From Struthio camelus (lineage: Eukaryota > Chordata > Aves > Struthioniformes > Struthionidae), in the NCBI RefSeq assembly GCF_040807025.1, contig NC_090967.1, positions 5,268,001-5,332,000 on the forward strand: a stretch of DNA of 64,000 bases, given 5' to 3'. This document shows, piece after piece, positions 13,701 to 30,900 of this stretch (the stretch's first letter is position 1; the number at the start of each line of letters is the position of its first letter). Both the position numbers and the translations under genes were made by a program. The notes below the pieces were generated by a model. The model saw nothing but the letters and a program-made list of their open reading frames with translations, was not told where the DNA came from and ran no database searches.

Positions 13701-14259
13701 AATTTAGAGTTTTCACTAGTTTGTAGACCTGTAAAGATATTAGTATAAAAGGAAAACTTGCATTTTCTTCATTTGCAAAGAAAAAAAAAAATTATTGCCG
13801 TGCAGGGCAAATCTCTAACTCTTCCCATGGCTCCCATAGCACATTTTAAACTAACTCCACAGACCTTTATCACGCACTGGATCTCCATAAAACTTCCCAG
13901 CTGTGAGTTTAAACTTCCCCAGGTCTGGCTTGTACTCAGAATTCATCCACCTCTTGTGCCAGTTGGCTGTCCCGCAACGCCGTTGCCAGCGACCACAAGG
14001 GAATAGGAGAGTTTGGTCAGCGAGCGGGGCTCCCCGCCAGCCCGCGAAGCCGCCAAAAACCGTTACCCTTTAGCGACCGATACCGGCCGCGGCCCCCGCC
14101 ATCCCCTTCCCCACGCCCACAACCTCCGTCCAGAAACTGCTCCTGGAAATACACCGCGGCCCGGGCAGGCCCCAGCGCGGCCCCGAGAAGCAGGAGCAGC
14201 CGCAGCGCTCCAACGGCCGGGGCGCACCCGGGACCCCTTCGCGGCCCGGCCGCGGCCAT
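10741..14259 (-). CDS. CALR3: CALR3, calreticulin-3, complete, nine exons, 421 aa
   Basis: The product is an ER-lumen lectin chaperone. Exons are 14124-14259, 13865-13966, 13525-13728, 12788-12882, 12271-12480, 12014-12127, 11781-11924, 11032-11124 and 10741-10908. The sizes of exons 2-8 (102, 204, 95, 210, 114, 144, 93) match those I recall for calreticulin. A hydrophobic signal peptide ends near ARA before [10 protein letters not shown]. The lectin domain keeps the DCGGGYVK and IMFGPDICG motifs with the Cys pair, and the IRCK cysteine. The P domain has three type-1 repeats (for example KPEDWDEPE) and three type-2 repeats (for example [11 protein letters not shown]). The C-terminal tail is short and mixed in charge (about 15 acidic and 17 basic residues in the last exon), not the long acidic calcium-binding tail of CALR. 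That tail, the [16 protein letters not shown] stretch and the gene order point to CALR3. The protein ends KKEDL, not KDEL. The donor after exon 1 (GTTGTG) is atypical. Confidence 0.95.
12901..13020. repeat. Exact 60-bp tandem duplication in CALR3 intron 3
   Basis: The 60 bases at 12901-12960 are repeated without any mismatch at 12961-13020. The repeat lies only 18 bp from the acceptor of CALR3 exon 4 (exon end 12882), so it spans the likely branch-point region. It is either a very recent duplication or an assembly or polishing artefact. Confidence 0.97.
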
Positions 14260-14456
14260 CGCCCTCACACCCTAACGGACGCGCGCCTCGCGCCCACACC
14301 AACGGTCGCCCGCAGCCTCGCGCCTCCGGCGCCCCACCCTGCCCACGGCCGGCTCTGATTGGCTCGCGCGTTCACCTCGTGCTGTCAGGCGGGGTCTGAT
14401 TGGCTTAGAGCCCGGGGGGGGGAGGAGCAGATTGCCACGTGCCCGCGCGGCGAGAA

Positions 14457-14476
14457 GCACGCTGGGATTTGTAGTC
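14457..14476 (-). promoter_or_regulatory. ZNF143/THAP11 (SBS) motif
   Basis: On the minus strand this reads GACTACAAATCCCAGCGTGC. It is a close match to the ACTACAA-TCCCAGC-TGC site bound by ZNF143 (Staf) and THAP11 in vertebrate promoters. It sits about midway between the two divergent start codons. Confidence 0.85.
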
Positions 14477-14677
14477 AGCGCCGTGCCCGGCCCGCCGCGG
14501 AGCGTCGCCTTGGGATTGGTTGGTTACGCCCAAGGATCGGCTGGCGCGCTCGGGGGCTCCGTGCGGAGCCAATGAGGGGGCGGGATGTTGGGGAGTCGCG
14601 GTCTCCGGGATACGGCCCGGCGGCCGCTCGGCAGGGCCTGAGGGAGCCGCCGCCGCCTCCGTGTGGCCCGGCCCGGG

Positions 14678-19509
<4,832 letters not shown>

Positions 19510-20105
19510 CTCTTTACTTTGTGAATTTTAACTAGAATTTACATTTACACACCTCAGGGTGGAAAAAGAAACCCTTTCAAACGGTACAGATAAAAAGATA
19601 CAAACTATGTACTGTAAGGAGTTGTACTAACTGTTCTGTATCTTCCTATACATCATTTATTTTTCTACATCTGAATTTTAACTAATGTGCACAGTACAGG
19701 GATTGGCAAGAGGCTTCAGGCAAATTAAGTCAGCGTTCAGCAGAAAACACACCACGAAAGCATTTCTCTAAAGGGAGCGTAGTAAGTCGTCATAGTTTAC
19801 ATGTTTATCATGGTAAAAGTGAAAACCTGTACTACGGAGACAAATGTGATCACAGTAGAAGAATACTGTCCTGACTTTAGTGCCTCATTTAAACAGTGTT
19901 TGTATATAATATAGCTTTGTCAGACTACTACAAAACCAAACCTGAACACAAAATTAAGGTGAATTCAATTTAAGGGAGGCTTACAGCCAAAGTACTGGAA
20001 TCCATTCACTCAGAAATGTGAGCCACCATTTTGTTTTTATTAAAAAAAGTGTTTATTGGAAGGCAAAACAATAAAATTCACAAGTTGATAACATACAGGT
20101 GTTGT
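19510..20105 (+). terminator. C19orf44 3' UTR and poly(A) signal
   Basis: After the TGA at 19507-19509 the first canonical plus-strand AATAAA is at 20070-20075, with ATTAAA at about 20039. This implies a 3' UTR of roughly 550-590 nt. The signal lies next to the opposite-strand signal of CHERP. Confidence 0.65.
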
Positions 20106-21952
20106 ATGCTGATTCACAGACAGTTACAGTTCCACAACTACAGTAGATCTAGAACAAACTGATATTTCACCATATTAACTGAATGGTTTTAAGAGGGTTT
20201 CTGCTTTACAAACAAATGACTCTGGAAGAGGTTACCACCAAGCAGACCTCTGGAGTGGAAGTGCAGTGTACGGACCTAACATCTTTAGCTGGTGGTCTCA
20301 AAACAGTTACAAAAGGTTTTTCTCATCTAGTTGAAAGGAAGTTTCCAAGAACGTTTCATCGTTAGAAACTTGCAGAGCCGAGAAAATTGATTCTCTTCTA
20401 TTGAACTAATTAGCTTTTATTAAAGGGTATATACAAAAATATAAAAAGCTTAAAGAATGTCTTCCGTTACAAAGCATTGAACATCCCTTAGAGCGCTTGA
20501 ACATCTAGAACAGTTAACCCTCACGTTCTGAACAGAGTTGTGACTGCAGCAGCTGGTGTGTAGGGGCGTTAAGTTGTAGGGTAGGTTCTAACAAGCTTGC
20601 ACAGTGCTCATAGGTCACCTGTACTGGAAACTAGATGCTTCATTCCCCAGTTAAGACATTAGGATACACTGCTCAGCATCAGTCTGACTTGATCCCAAGG
20701 CAGCACCCCTCCACTTCAAATAGAATTAACCTTTTGAGAGAAATAAACATATGTTATAGAACATATGTTACAGAAGACATGAAACCATATCAGGTGACAT
20801 CTGTATTCCACAGCAATGAATGATTCACAATTCTGGACCAGGGATAGCTTGACTAGGGTTTACTTCTAGTATAAAACGGGTAACTAATTAAAAGATTTTG
20901 CAAAATAAATGGAAATTTTAAAACTTGCTAGACATGTCATAGTAATGACTGGCCTTTTTAAACACTAAACCACAAGTGTTGAAGTACATGTCATCATAGC
21001 TTTCCATTTTTCACGACAGTTTTAAAAGTAATTCATTTGTCACTTCCTCGAGACTTTAATCCAAATGTCTACAAGCTTTAATGATCTGTAGAAGATGCAA
21101 GGCATCTTTCTTCAGTCTTATTCGGTTGGTGGAGGGTCTTGTGTTTCACGCTTCACTGAAGCAATAGGGAAAAGAGTTCTTATGCTTTCCACAGTTACCT
21201 AAGCTGGTGGAAGAGAAAAGTTTCATGGAACGAGGGCTCTATTAATAAGGAATTTTCCTTCTGGGCTTTTGTTTGAATCCATTTTATTGTGCAGATCTAC
21301 TGCAGCCATAGGCAGAAGTGACTTCTCATTTGGCATGTCCAGTTTTTTCCTTTTAACTGGTGGTAAGTATAGTTGTACTATGTAACTCAGATTCCCTGCA
21401 AAGTCTATCATTCAGGGAACTCTCTTCACCCGCTCTTCAAAAGCGCCTCCACGTTTTCTGAGCCTTTCCTGCAACTGCGCTACAGTGAATTTATTTCTGC
21501 TCTGAATTTGACAGAATACAGCAATAATGGTAGGAAACTTGGAGTTAGGCAGGGCAAAAAAGCAGACGTGGCCTAACTTCGTTCAAACCACAAAGACCTC
21601 CTTCCTGCTCTGGCAGCCATCCAACCTGTGGTATGGCTCCTGCCATTACCTTTGTGATTGACCCTATTTCTTGAAGGATAAGATAAAAAGATACAGGCTA
21701 TTGATACTACAGCTAGGCCATGGCTTTCACAGAACAGGATAATTACACTGACGTTTCAGAAATTAAATTATAACGCAAATAACCACTGAAAAGGAAGAGA
21801 TGGTAGGTTACTCAGTATCTCTACTTACCTGGTGGTTTCCTTTATTCATTACTTTAGAAAGAATTAAGAGTTACTAGTCTACAGTGAAGTTTTTAAATAA
21901 GACAAAATCACTGTTAAATCTGCAAAGTTCTTTTTAAATTGCTTAGTAATAT
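20030..21952 (-). terminator. CHERP 3' UTR and poly(A) signal
   Basis: Downstream of the CHERP stop (21953-21955) the minus strand has AATAAA at 20052-20057, with another near 20036-20041 and one near 20416. The most distal choice gives a 3' UTR of about 1.9 kb whose end crosses the C19orf44 3' end. A phase-compatible alternative last exon may lie inside this interval (21223-21395). Confidence 0.6.
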
Positions 21953-24900
21953 TCACTTACATTCATCTCGGGCCTTCATGCGTGCAATAAATGAGTAACT
22001 TTTATTTCTTCGATAGTTTTCATAAGGGTCATCTAATGCAACTCCCACTCCTTTATATTGATCCCATTTGTCTCGAATATCTCCTCCTTTAATTGGGTCC
22101 TGAATTCCTTGTTCCTTGGCTCCCAATCCACCAGATCCACTCCACCCTACAGAAAGGACACAACATCGTCTTCAGAGTTCTAATAATGAAAAAAATAGCA
22201 TCCAAGATTGCACAGACAAACATTTTGGAAGCAAGCTCAAGAATCAGTTTGATACAGCAGGATGATACAGACAGCCTGAAACAACATACCAACTGTCCCA
22301 TTTATTTCAAAAGTATTAACATGCAGTGATTTTGGGCAGTTTACAAACATCAGTACTGTCACTAAAAACCTTTAAGAGGGCACGGGGAGGAAACAGAGCA
22401 AGCACAATCTCTCCAGCCAACCCAGCTGATCTACACTACAGGAGGATGAAATACCTTAGATAGGTAAGATCTCTGCAATACCAGGCTTCTGTCCTTGTCT
22501 TCCATATCCTTCCCAGAAAGGGAACTACCACCATTGCTCCATACTCTGTATACTTACCGCTCTGAATATACTTACTCTGACCTTGGAATATGAAGGTGTT
22601 GGAACGGATCATACGTAGGAACATCAGAGTAATTGTATGCAAGAGTTGGGTGCCTGATTTTGTTTCCTGGTCTGTGAAAGATTTTATTCAGAGAAAATAA
22701 ACAGTTTAAGCATTCAAGAACATTATCTTACCCATTTTCACTAGCATTTGATGGCCTTTATTTTCTTCTCCAAGTCTTGATTCTGGTATAGGAGGTCCAG
22801 AACTGGACCCCAAACCAGCAGAAGAACTAAGGAAATAAAAAGAATGCATTAAGCAGAAGAAATCATACTGTTCTAACACAGTAAGACATCAAGGTCATTC
22901 AATTTCTGTTAATCATTAACATACAGTTTCATCCCAACTGCTCTAATAAACTATAATTTAATATGAAGTTATTAGATGATGGAGTTACGGGTGCCAGAAA
23001 CACACTATCTGCACCTAGTACAAGAGATGTCAAACACTATGGTCTTCCTAACATGCAGTGTACTTGGAGGAGTCTTCCTCCTTTTTAGGAAGGCATAAGA
23101 AGCCTTCATCGCTACATAGTTTTTATTAAAACAAATAGCCACACCAGAGTAACTTTGTTCTCTGTATATATAAACACATACAGCATGTAAGTAACATTCC
23201 TAAATCTGCTTGCCATCTTCTCTTCTGTCCTATTTGTTGAGAGGCTTAACATACCCAGGTTATGAGAAAAACGCCTTTGATGGTACGTTTCTGAACAATC
23301 CCGGTAAAAAGAGAAATAAACAAACAAACGCTTACGGAGGAGTGGGACTGCGGGACCGGGACCGGCGCCGCCTTCCTGGGGAGTAAGATTTCGATCGTGA
23401 CCGTGACCGTGACCGCGAGCGGCTATGAGAAGAGCGGGACCTGCTCCGGCTTCTGGAAAAAGAGAGCACGTGAGATCAGATGTGCAAATTACAGAGCAAA
23501 TCGAGGGTCCCTCATTCAGCCCTGAGGGGTTTTTCACTCCCAAGATTCAGCTCACTGCACTGTACCTGGACTGAGACCGTGAATAGGATCGTGACCGAGA
23601 GCAAGAGCGAGATCGTGACCTTGAATAGGAGCCAGATGATTTTGAAGATCGCGAATTGGACCGGGAGGACGAGCGACCTCGGCTTTTAGAGCGACTGCGA
23701 GACCGAGAAGGCCCGCTGCATGGATAGAAGAAAAGAAACTCCAGTGAAACTCCCAGGAGAGGCATGAGAAATGCAAATGCCCTTTTGATCACATTCAAAT
23801 TACATACAGGCACTGTATTTCTGCAGACAATCTAGTGGAAACCTGACAGTGTGGCAAGAACTATTTTCTACAGACTAGATAAAAATTCCAGCAAGTCAAA
23901 ACTCAGTTATTCCATCAGCACACTGCTGAACACATTTTCCCTAAGTATTTAGTCTGATGTATTACGAGCACCTTCCAAATGAACAGCATGCATCAGAGGG
24001 CAGCAGACAGGCTCGCTTACCTATTTCTCTTCTCCTGACCTTTCCTCCGCCTCGCTCTCATTTTAGCTCTGAAGAATTCATACAGTCCATTCTGCTCCCA
24101 GCCTTCACTGCAATAAATCAACCACACAGAACCAACATCTGTGAAAATTCTGTTTTGGATAATGGAGAAGTTCAGGATTTCCGCTAGATTTTGTAGGGAA
24201 CAGAAGGCCTGGGCCAGAAAGGTCTCACACATCTCAGTGCAAGATCAAACAGCACGTGCAGATTAAAATACAACAAGAGCACTCGTTTTCAGCATTAGTA
24301 GAACCAAGACACAGGCGAAGGAAGAGAGAGGCACTTCTTTGTTTGAGACAGCTTCTTAGGGCATTTTCCTTACCATGTTGTTAGCTATACCTACTCTTAC
24401 CTGTTTCTAGGCCTGTCATGAGATGGTGGACTATAAAATGCCTCAACCGCAGCCAGTAGTCTCTCACTGGGGGGCATTGGGGGTGGAAGACGTATATCTT
24501 TAGGATCTAAAGGTTTATACTCATGATCTTCAAGCTGCCGGAAACAAAACAAATTACATTCGTGTCATGTGTCATGGGGTGGCTACCTGAAGAGATAAAT
24601 ATAGATTTAACTGTGTAGGGACCTCACAATTCATTACTGGATAAAAATACGGTCCAAAAATAAGGATTCTGCAGATGACCCAATGCTTTCTTGTGCTATC
24701 ACTACCATTTTGATTTCTATGAGATAAGCCAGCACTACACCTCTTGGAGCATTAAATGGATCGCCAGGTAGACAAAATGAAGTTCTCATCTACCCACCTT
24801 TGTGATAACAGTGCCTGAGTGGAAACCTGGCAAAAGCTGGTGTGTGCTGAGAGTAACATGAAGTCAGAGATGGAAGACCCCTATCTGTTCATCTCAAACA

Positions 24901-27900
24901 CAGAACGCAGAAACATATATATCCCCAAAGAACGTGGTATCCCCAAAGAGGCTGAACGTTTCCTGCTCCCTGCTGCTCTTTGCTTGCAAGTATCACGTTG
25001 GTGTTACAAACAATCTTTGTTGGAAGAACTCTGAATACCAAAACTAATGCACAGTGGCCACACCAGGTCCCTCTACCCACTTGGAAAGATTTGAAATCAT
25101 AAATGCCCATGTTAAAATGTTCCTAAAACTGAGCATGGGATTTCAGTCTTTTAATCCTACTAGTCGTGGCCCATTTCAAGTACTTACTTTCACAAGCGGA
25201 GCCATAAGTCCAGCAGGAAGGTCAAAGTAAGGAACATTTGGCACCAGACTAGGATCATCATGGTTCATGTGAGGGGGGCCTTGTCGCCGCATGTGAGGAG
25301 GCTGCCCGTTAAATCCATGTGGGGGAGGCCCGAAATCAGGGTGCTGCGGCCCTCCCCAGGGAGGATGCTCGCTGATTCCAGGATGAGGCAATCTGTGACC
25401 AGGGTGATGATGAGGAGGACCAATTTCTGCGCAAAGCAGGAGAGTTAAGAAGTTTCATTTTAGGTTTAGCGAAGGAAAGGCAATCAGAGAGAGATACTTC
25501 AACCAGCGCATTTATCCTGCATTTACTTATTTAAAAAAATAATCGTGGTACCTAGAGCCTTGAAGATCAAGATAAGGAACAAAACAGAAGAACCCAGAGC
25601 TGGCTACAGGTGCGAGTTCACAAAAATCTTGCAGCATACCTCTCTCTGGCTATAGCAACTACTCTCAAAACAACAGGAAACTTTAACCCGAGCCACTGTT
25701 TGCTTTGGAACATACTGTGGTGAAAAAGTACTACAACAAAAATGTTCTCAAGATGCAGCAGGGCAGCTGCCAGCATGCTCTATTTCTGAAGCCTGAACAC
25801 ACAATCCTGGCTTAGCACCAACATAAGAGATCTGTAATTAGTTGTGTCTCTACACCAAACCAGTATACATAAAAAAAATAAAGATGACAGAAATTAACTC
25901 ACATGAATAGATGACAAGCAAATACTTTGTTTAAAGGGGCGTTTTGAGAAGAAGCAGAGATAATATCCTTTTGAAATTAGAGAAGTGAATGACATTTGCC
26001 CAGTCACTGATGGACAAACCATCTGCCACGAATGCCAGCATACCCTGTTGAACTCATTGCACTACACAGAGAAAGATGGTAGTACTGGAAACGAACATCC
26101 TCCTCGGGAGGACTGAGGGGTTTTCAGGAGAAGCCATTACAGCCACTGCCCAATCTTCAGCCACTGCTGTTTGATTCATCTTCAGAACTTCAGCACAGTC
26201 TGTGCTGTCATTACTTTGCTGCTTTACTACTTTTAGCCACCTGTTTTAGTAGATCCTCTCCTCCGACAACTTTATTTGGAGCAACAATTGATCGAGGTCA
26301 CCACTACAATCCAAAACACCATCTTTTCTGAGCTTAGACCTTAATTCTCCCAGGATGAGAAAAGCTGCTTTCCCTGCTCACTAACCAAACTCTGTCAAAA
26401 GAACATTACAGTTTGTTTTTCTTAAAAAATAAAAAAAGAATTAAAAAAAAATCATTGTTTTCCAACCTTTTTTGGAGTTGTAGAACTGATAATCTTTTAA
26501 GCTTATATTAGCAACTCCTACATTGCCATTTTAAGCTTAAAAATGGCAATATAATTGCTTTTTAAGTGACTTGTCACAAGGAACCGCAAGGGCCTTTAGA
26601 CTTGATGTTGACAACAATCATTCTAGATTAATCATAACTTCTGAATGTGAAACAGAAACTAAATCAGGCCAGAACTACATTAGACTTCCGAGGAAGCCTG
26701 CAGCCAAATCCTCAAATCCTAGCCACAAAGGCTAGGCAAGCAGTCCAGTGACTAGTGTCAGGCTTCCCCATATTCCAGCGAGAGGGCACACTAAGCAAGG
26801 AGGGAGGGAGGGAGAACTGGAGGTAAGAATCATTTCTCCAGACACTGCTGAGCCATGCTTCTGCTATACAGGGCATTAACACAAGTAATGGCTCTTACAG
26901 TAAAATTAGAGGGAAAGTAATGCCTCAGCATGGATGAATGCGTGCTCAAGAGCAAGTGCTTCCAGCCTGTTCTCCCCTAACTTCCTCCATCTAGGAAAGA
27001 TCTAGCTGAAGAGCCCTCATCTATGGCTTGACATGCAGGAAGTCAAATTTGCAGGCAGGGACTGCTTCTCACCTCTAGGCTTAAGGTTTTTACAACGAAA
27101 TAAATGATCACAAAAGGAGCATCCAGGGAGATGCGTTAGCATCTGGATACTGCAAACAGAAAGGGACTGTTTCAGACATATGCTCACTTCAGTTTGGATT
27201 ACAGTTTCTGGTTGTCCACATCCCATCAGGGAAGGAAGGCTCAAAAAGCAAGGAAGCATCCAACTCTGCACGTGCTTCTTACTGAGTTACGTAGCAACAG
27301 CTTCCCAAAACCCCAAACTCAACATTGCTCAGGAAAACCGTACCAGTCCTCCAAGAATAAGCTGTCACCCCGAAGTACTAAATAATTTTGCAACGGCAAT
27401 CAGCATTGCAACATAAGAAAACCTGCCCTGGTACACACTTTACCTTGAGGAAAATCCCCCTGGGGGTAATCAAAACGATGAGGATAAGGAGGCCTTTCAA
27501 AGGGATGGCGAGGTGGAAAATCATCCTGCATGAAGCGAGGTGGGAAGCGGTTGAAATTATGCGGATGCGGGGGCTGGTTGAATTGGGGATGTTGCTGATG
27601 TGGAGGAAATGGGCCTCTGAAGTGAGGTGGCCGCTGCATTCGAAATGGAGGTTCCCTTTGACCCCCACCCCATGGAGGCTGCTCGTGCTGGTTGTTCCAC
27701 GGTGCTTCAAACTGGTTGTTCCAAGAAGGATCCGGCTGGTTGTTCCAAGGTGTCTCTCGCTGATTGTTCCAACCTTGATCTCGCTGTTCGTTCCACATTC
27801 CTTCATGGTTGTTATTCCACGGAGGACAATGAGGGGGTCCCTGGTGGTGAAGGTAAGGAGCCTGGTCATAAGGCTATAAAAGTAAAGAACGTAATAAAAG

Positions 27901-30900
27901 CAGTCTACCTTTTAAAGCAAATATTGCCTGAAACCGTAGACAACATCCAGAGGGGAGAAGGATTCTCCAAACACAAGCTCTGAACAACTGCAACTTCAGA
28001 GAAAAGAAAAAAAGAAAAGACCAAACTGCCACTGAACCAAACGGCTCTGTACTCTAGAGTATGCTGCTTGTCGTTCTTCTTGTTCATAGAGGAACTGTGG
28101 CGAATGACAAATTGTGAAACACAGTTTATACCTTGCCGTCAGCTGTGTTCAGAACGAGAAAACTTTGGATCTGAATCTGGAGTTCTAACACTTACACCTT
28201 TTAGCACCCTTCCGCAACCTAATCTTTCTGAATAGGTGAACTTCCATCTCCCTCTACACCCTGTTTCAGAACCATGCTTAATACCTGTTGTTGACCCCAG
28301 GGTGCAACAGGGTGAGGCTGGTCAAACCAGGGTGGTTTATTTGGAGGAATCTGATCATGAGATCCAGGGCCACGCGGTCCACCAGAGGCAGGATCTTGCA
28401 CTCCAGACCCTGTAGCGTCATACTCTGTAGAACCAGCTAGAGGCAGCTGAGATTTACCATCATCTGAAACAGATAAGAGAAAATTATATGCATCCAGGCC
28501 ACAAGCGGTTACTAAAACACCAGCACACCTACAGCAGGCCTATAGCTTACTCCGTCTGAATTTTCCTGGATATGGTTGATATTCAGCAGAAATCTGCTAC
28601 TGGGAGAGAGGATTTTTGATCTCAGTTTAAAATGGGCATCCTTTGGTTCTTGTTTATGCTCAAGAATCAAGACTGTACCAACTGCAAGTCTCCAAGCAGC
28701 TTTATGCTTTCGCCTGAAACAAACCAGCATAGCACAGTAGCTCACTACTAAAAAAAAGCAGGAAATATCTCACAATGAGGCCACCCACTGACTTCTGTAC
28801 AGGTCCCCAGAACAGGTTAGTACCTGCTTGTGTCACTGGAACAGATGGCGGAGCGGTGGTTGGTGCTGATGTGGGGGCCTGAGGCGGGGGTGTTGATTTC
28901 ACCTCATTCTCTAGTGGTGGTATTTGTATTTGTTGCTGCTGCTGCTGTGTTAAACTGTTTACAAACTCTTCGTGTTGAGTCTTCAGGTTCTGTATCTGCT
29001 GCTGAAAGGCTACCTGAACAGGCTGCACTACTGTTGCATATTCAGTGATCAAATTTGCCTGAGAAAATTAGATAAATTAAGAATGTTTTCAGAAAGTTAA
29101 TGCAGTAGTTGAAGCAGCTGTCCTAGCTGCTCACTCAGAATCTCCTATGTGAGTCTCCACCCCCTCCCAAGAAATATATGAAAATGCAGGATAATCTGTT
29201 GGCAGAAGAACCTACTTACATAATGAATCTATGTGAAGATTTACAAAACGTTCTCTGCAGGTTAAAATCTGCCGTCTGTATTAACGGCTAGCTTTCAAGA
29301 ACTGCTAAAATCAACAGTATTCATTATTAATGCTAAAAATGAATAGCTTCTGCTGCCACAATAATTTGTATGCTTAGTACATACCAATGTTAAGTTATAG
29401 TTTTCTTTAGTTTCTCTTTTACCAACTATTCCTTTCCATTAAAAAGGAAAACAAGCTGTAAAATACAGATTTGCATTTGTGACTACCACAATGCACACAG
29501 GGAACTTTCTGGGATTGTATCAGCAGCCAGATTATTCAACATTTGAAATGACAAGGTTATGTTTTACTTTATTTTTGTAAACCTTTGCAAAGGATTTCAA
29601 CAGGGGAAAAAAAATAACATTTACACTTCAAAAAAGAAAAAATTTGTTCTCAAATATTTATATGAATAAGGAAAGCATTACTTTTCTTTTGTGGCTAACC
29701 TGGTACTGGCCAAGTCCAAGAGCTGGGCTCTGTAGCTGCTGAATTATTGATTCATCAAAGTACCCATTTTTTTCCCACAGCTGAAGAAGCTGCATAAATG
29801 CAAGAGCAAAAGGTTGTTAGAAATGATGAACGATAAAAGAAAGAAAAGAAAAAAAATCAAGGCACAGCATTTTTATGCCTCTAGCTTTGTCAAAAGGCCT
29901 AGGATTTAGTCACTTGTCTTTGGAATCACCAAAGACTCAGAACTATTCATCATGATGATAACTTTTAAATAAAGCTCAAGTACTTTTTTTTGGTTTAAAG
30001 TTCTAGCTCAAACATAAATTAAAGTACATCCTTTGACAGGCTTTATGAAGAAGAGCATACTAGAAAAATCTCAGCAGTCCTCTTCTGTCCTTGGATTTGT
30101 GAATTTGCCTAGCACTAACCTAAGAAAGCAAAACATACAGCTAAACCAAAACCAGCTACTCACTCTGGCAATTTTCTGCTGTTTATCCTCCTCCACTGCT
30201 AGAAAGCTGGTACAATATATAGGCACAACCACCTTCTGTAAAGCAGCCAGAAGATCTCGTGCTTGCTTCCGCTGGCTTCAAAAAAGGAAGGATAAGAGTT
30301 ACTGCCTTTTAATATAACATTAACAGCACTGTAACATTCAATTCCTCCTAACTTGTGCTGTACTAAAAGTAGAGGATTCATACAGATACAGAGAGAATTC
30401 TCTTCTCTACATTTGTACTGTACAGCCTTATCTGGAATAAGTATACACAAAGTAGATAAAGGCTGAATATGATTATTAAAGTACTGGCTATTTCTTTGCA
30501 CCAATTGCACACACCTTAAGGCAGCTGCTAACGAACATGTGTATTTTAACAAAATAAAAAGTGACTAGTTGAACTAAGAATGTGTCTAGCAGAGAGAGAC
30601 TTCACCAAGTTAATCCAAACAGCAAACTGGAAAACATCGTTTTAGTTCTTACCAGTGATGCAATACATCATTGATTAAGTAGATTAAATGTAACCGAAGC
30701 TCAAAGTGAGCTCCTTCTGCTGTTATACGATTTCGCAGGTGCCCAGCCATCAGCTCACAGTGTGCAGGAGACTTCGCATTACTAAACATCCAGTTTTTGC
30801 CAGCCTTAGAAAATGAATTTTAGAATATTTTAAGTTAGTCTGATGCGTTCACATCATATGGACTTCCTAAAACTGAAATAACTCCAAGAAGGAAAATTTT

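Noticed and set aside
27388-27983. Plus-strand frames of 163 and 118 codons opposite CHERP exon 10
   Set aside because: They are antisense to a long, strongly conserved CHERP exon and have no recognisable content.
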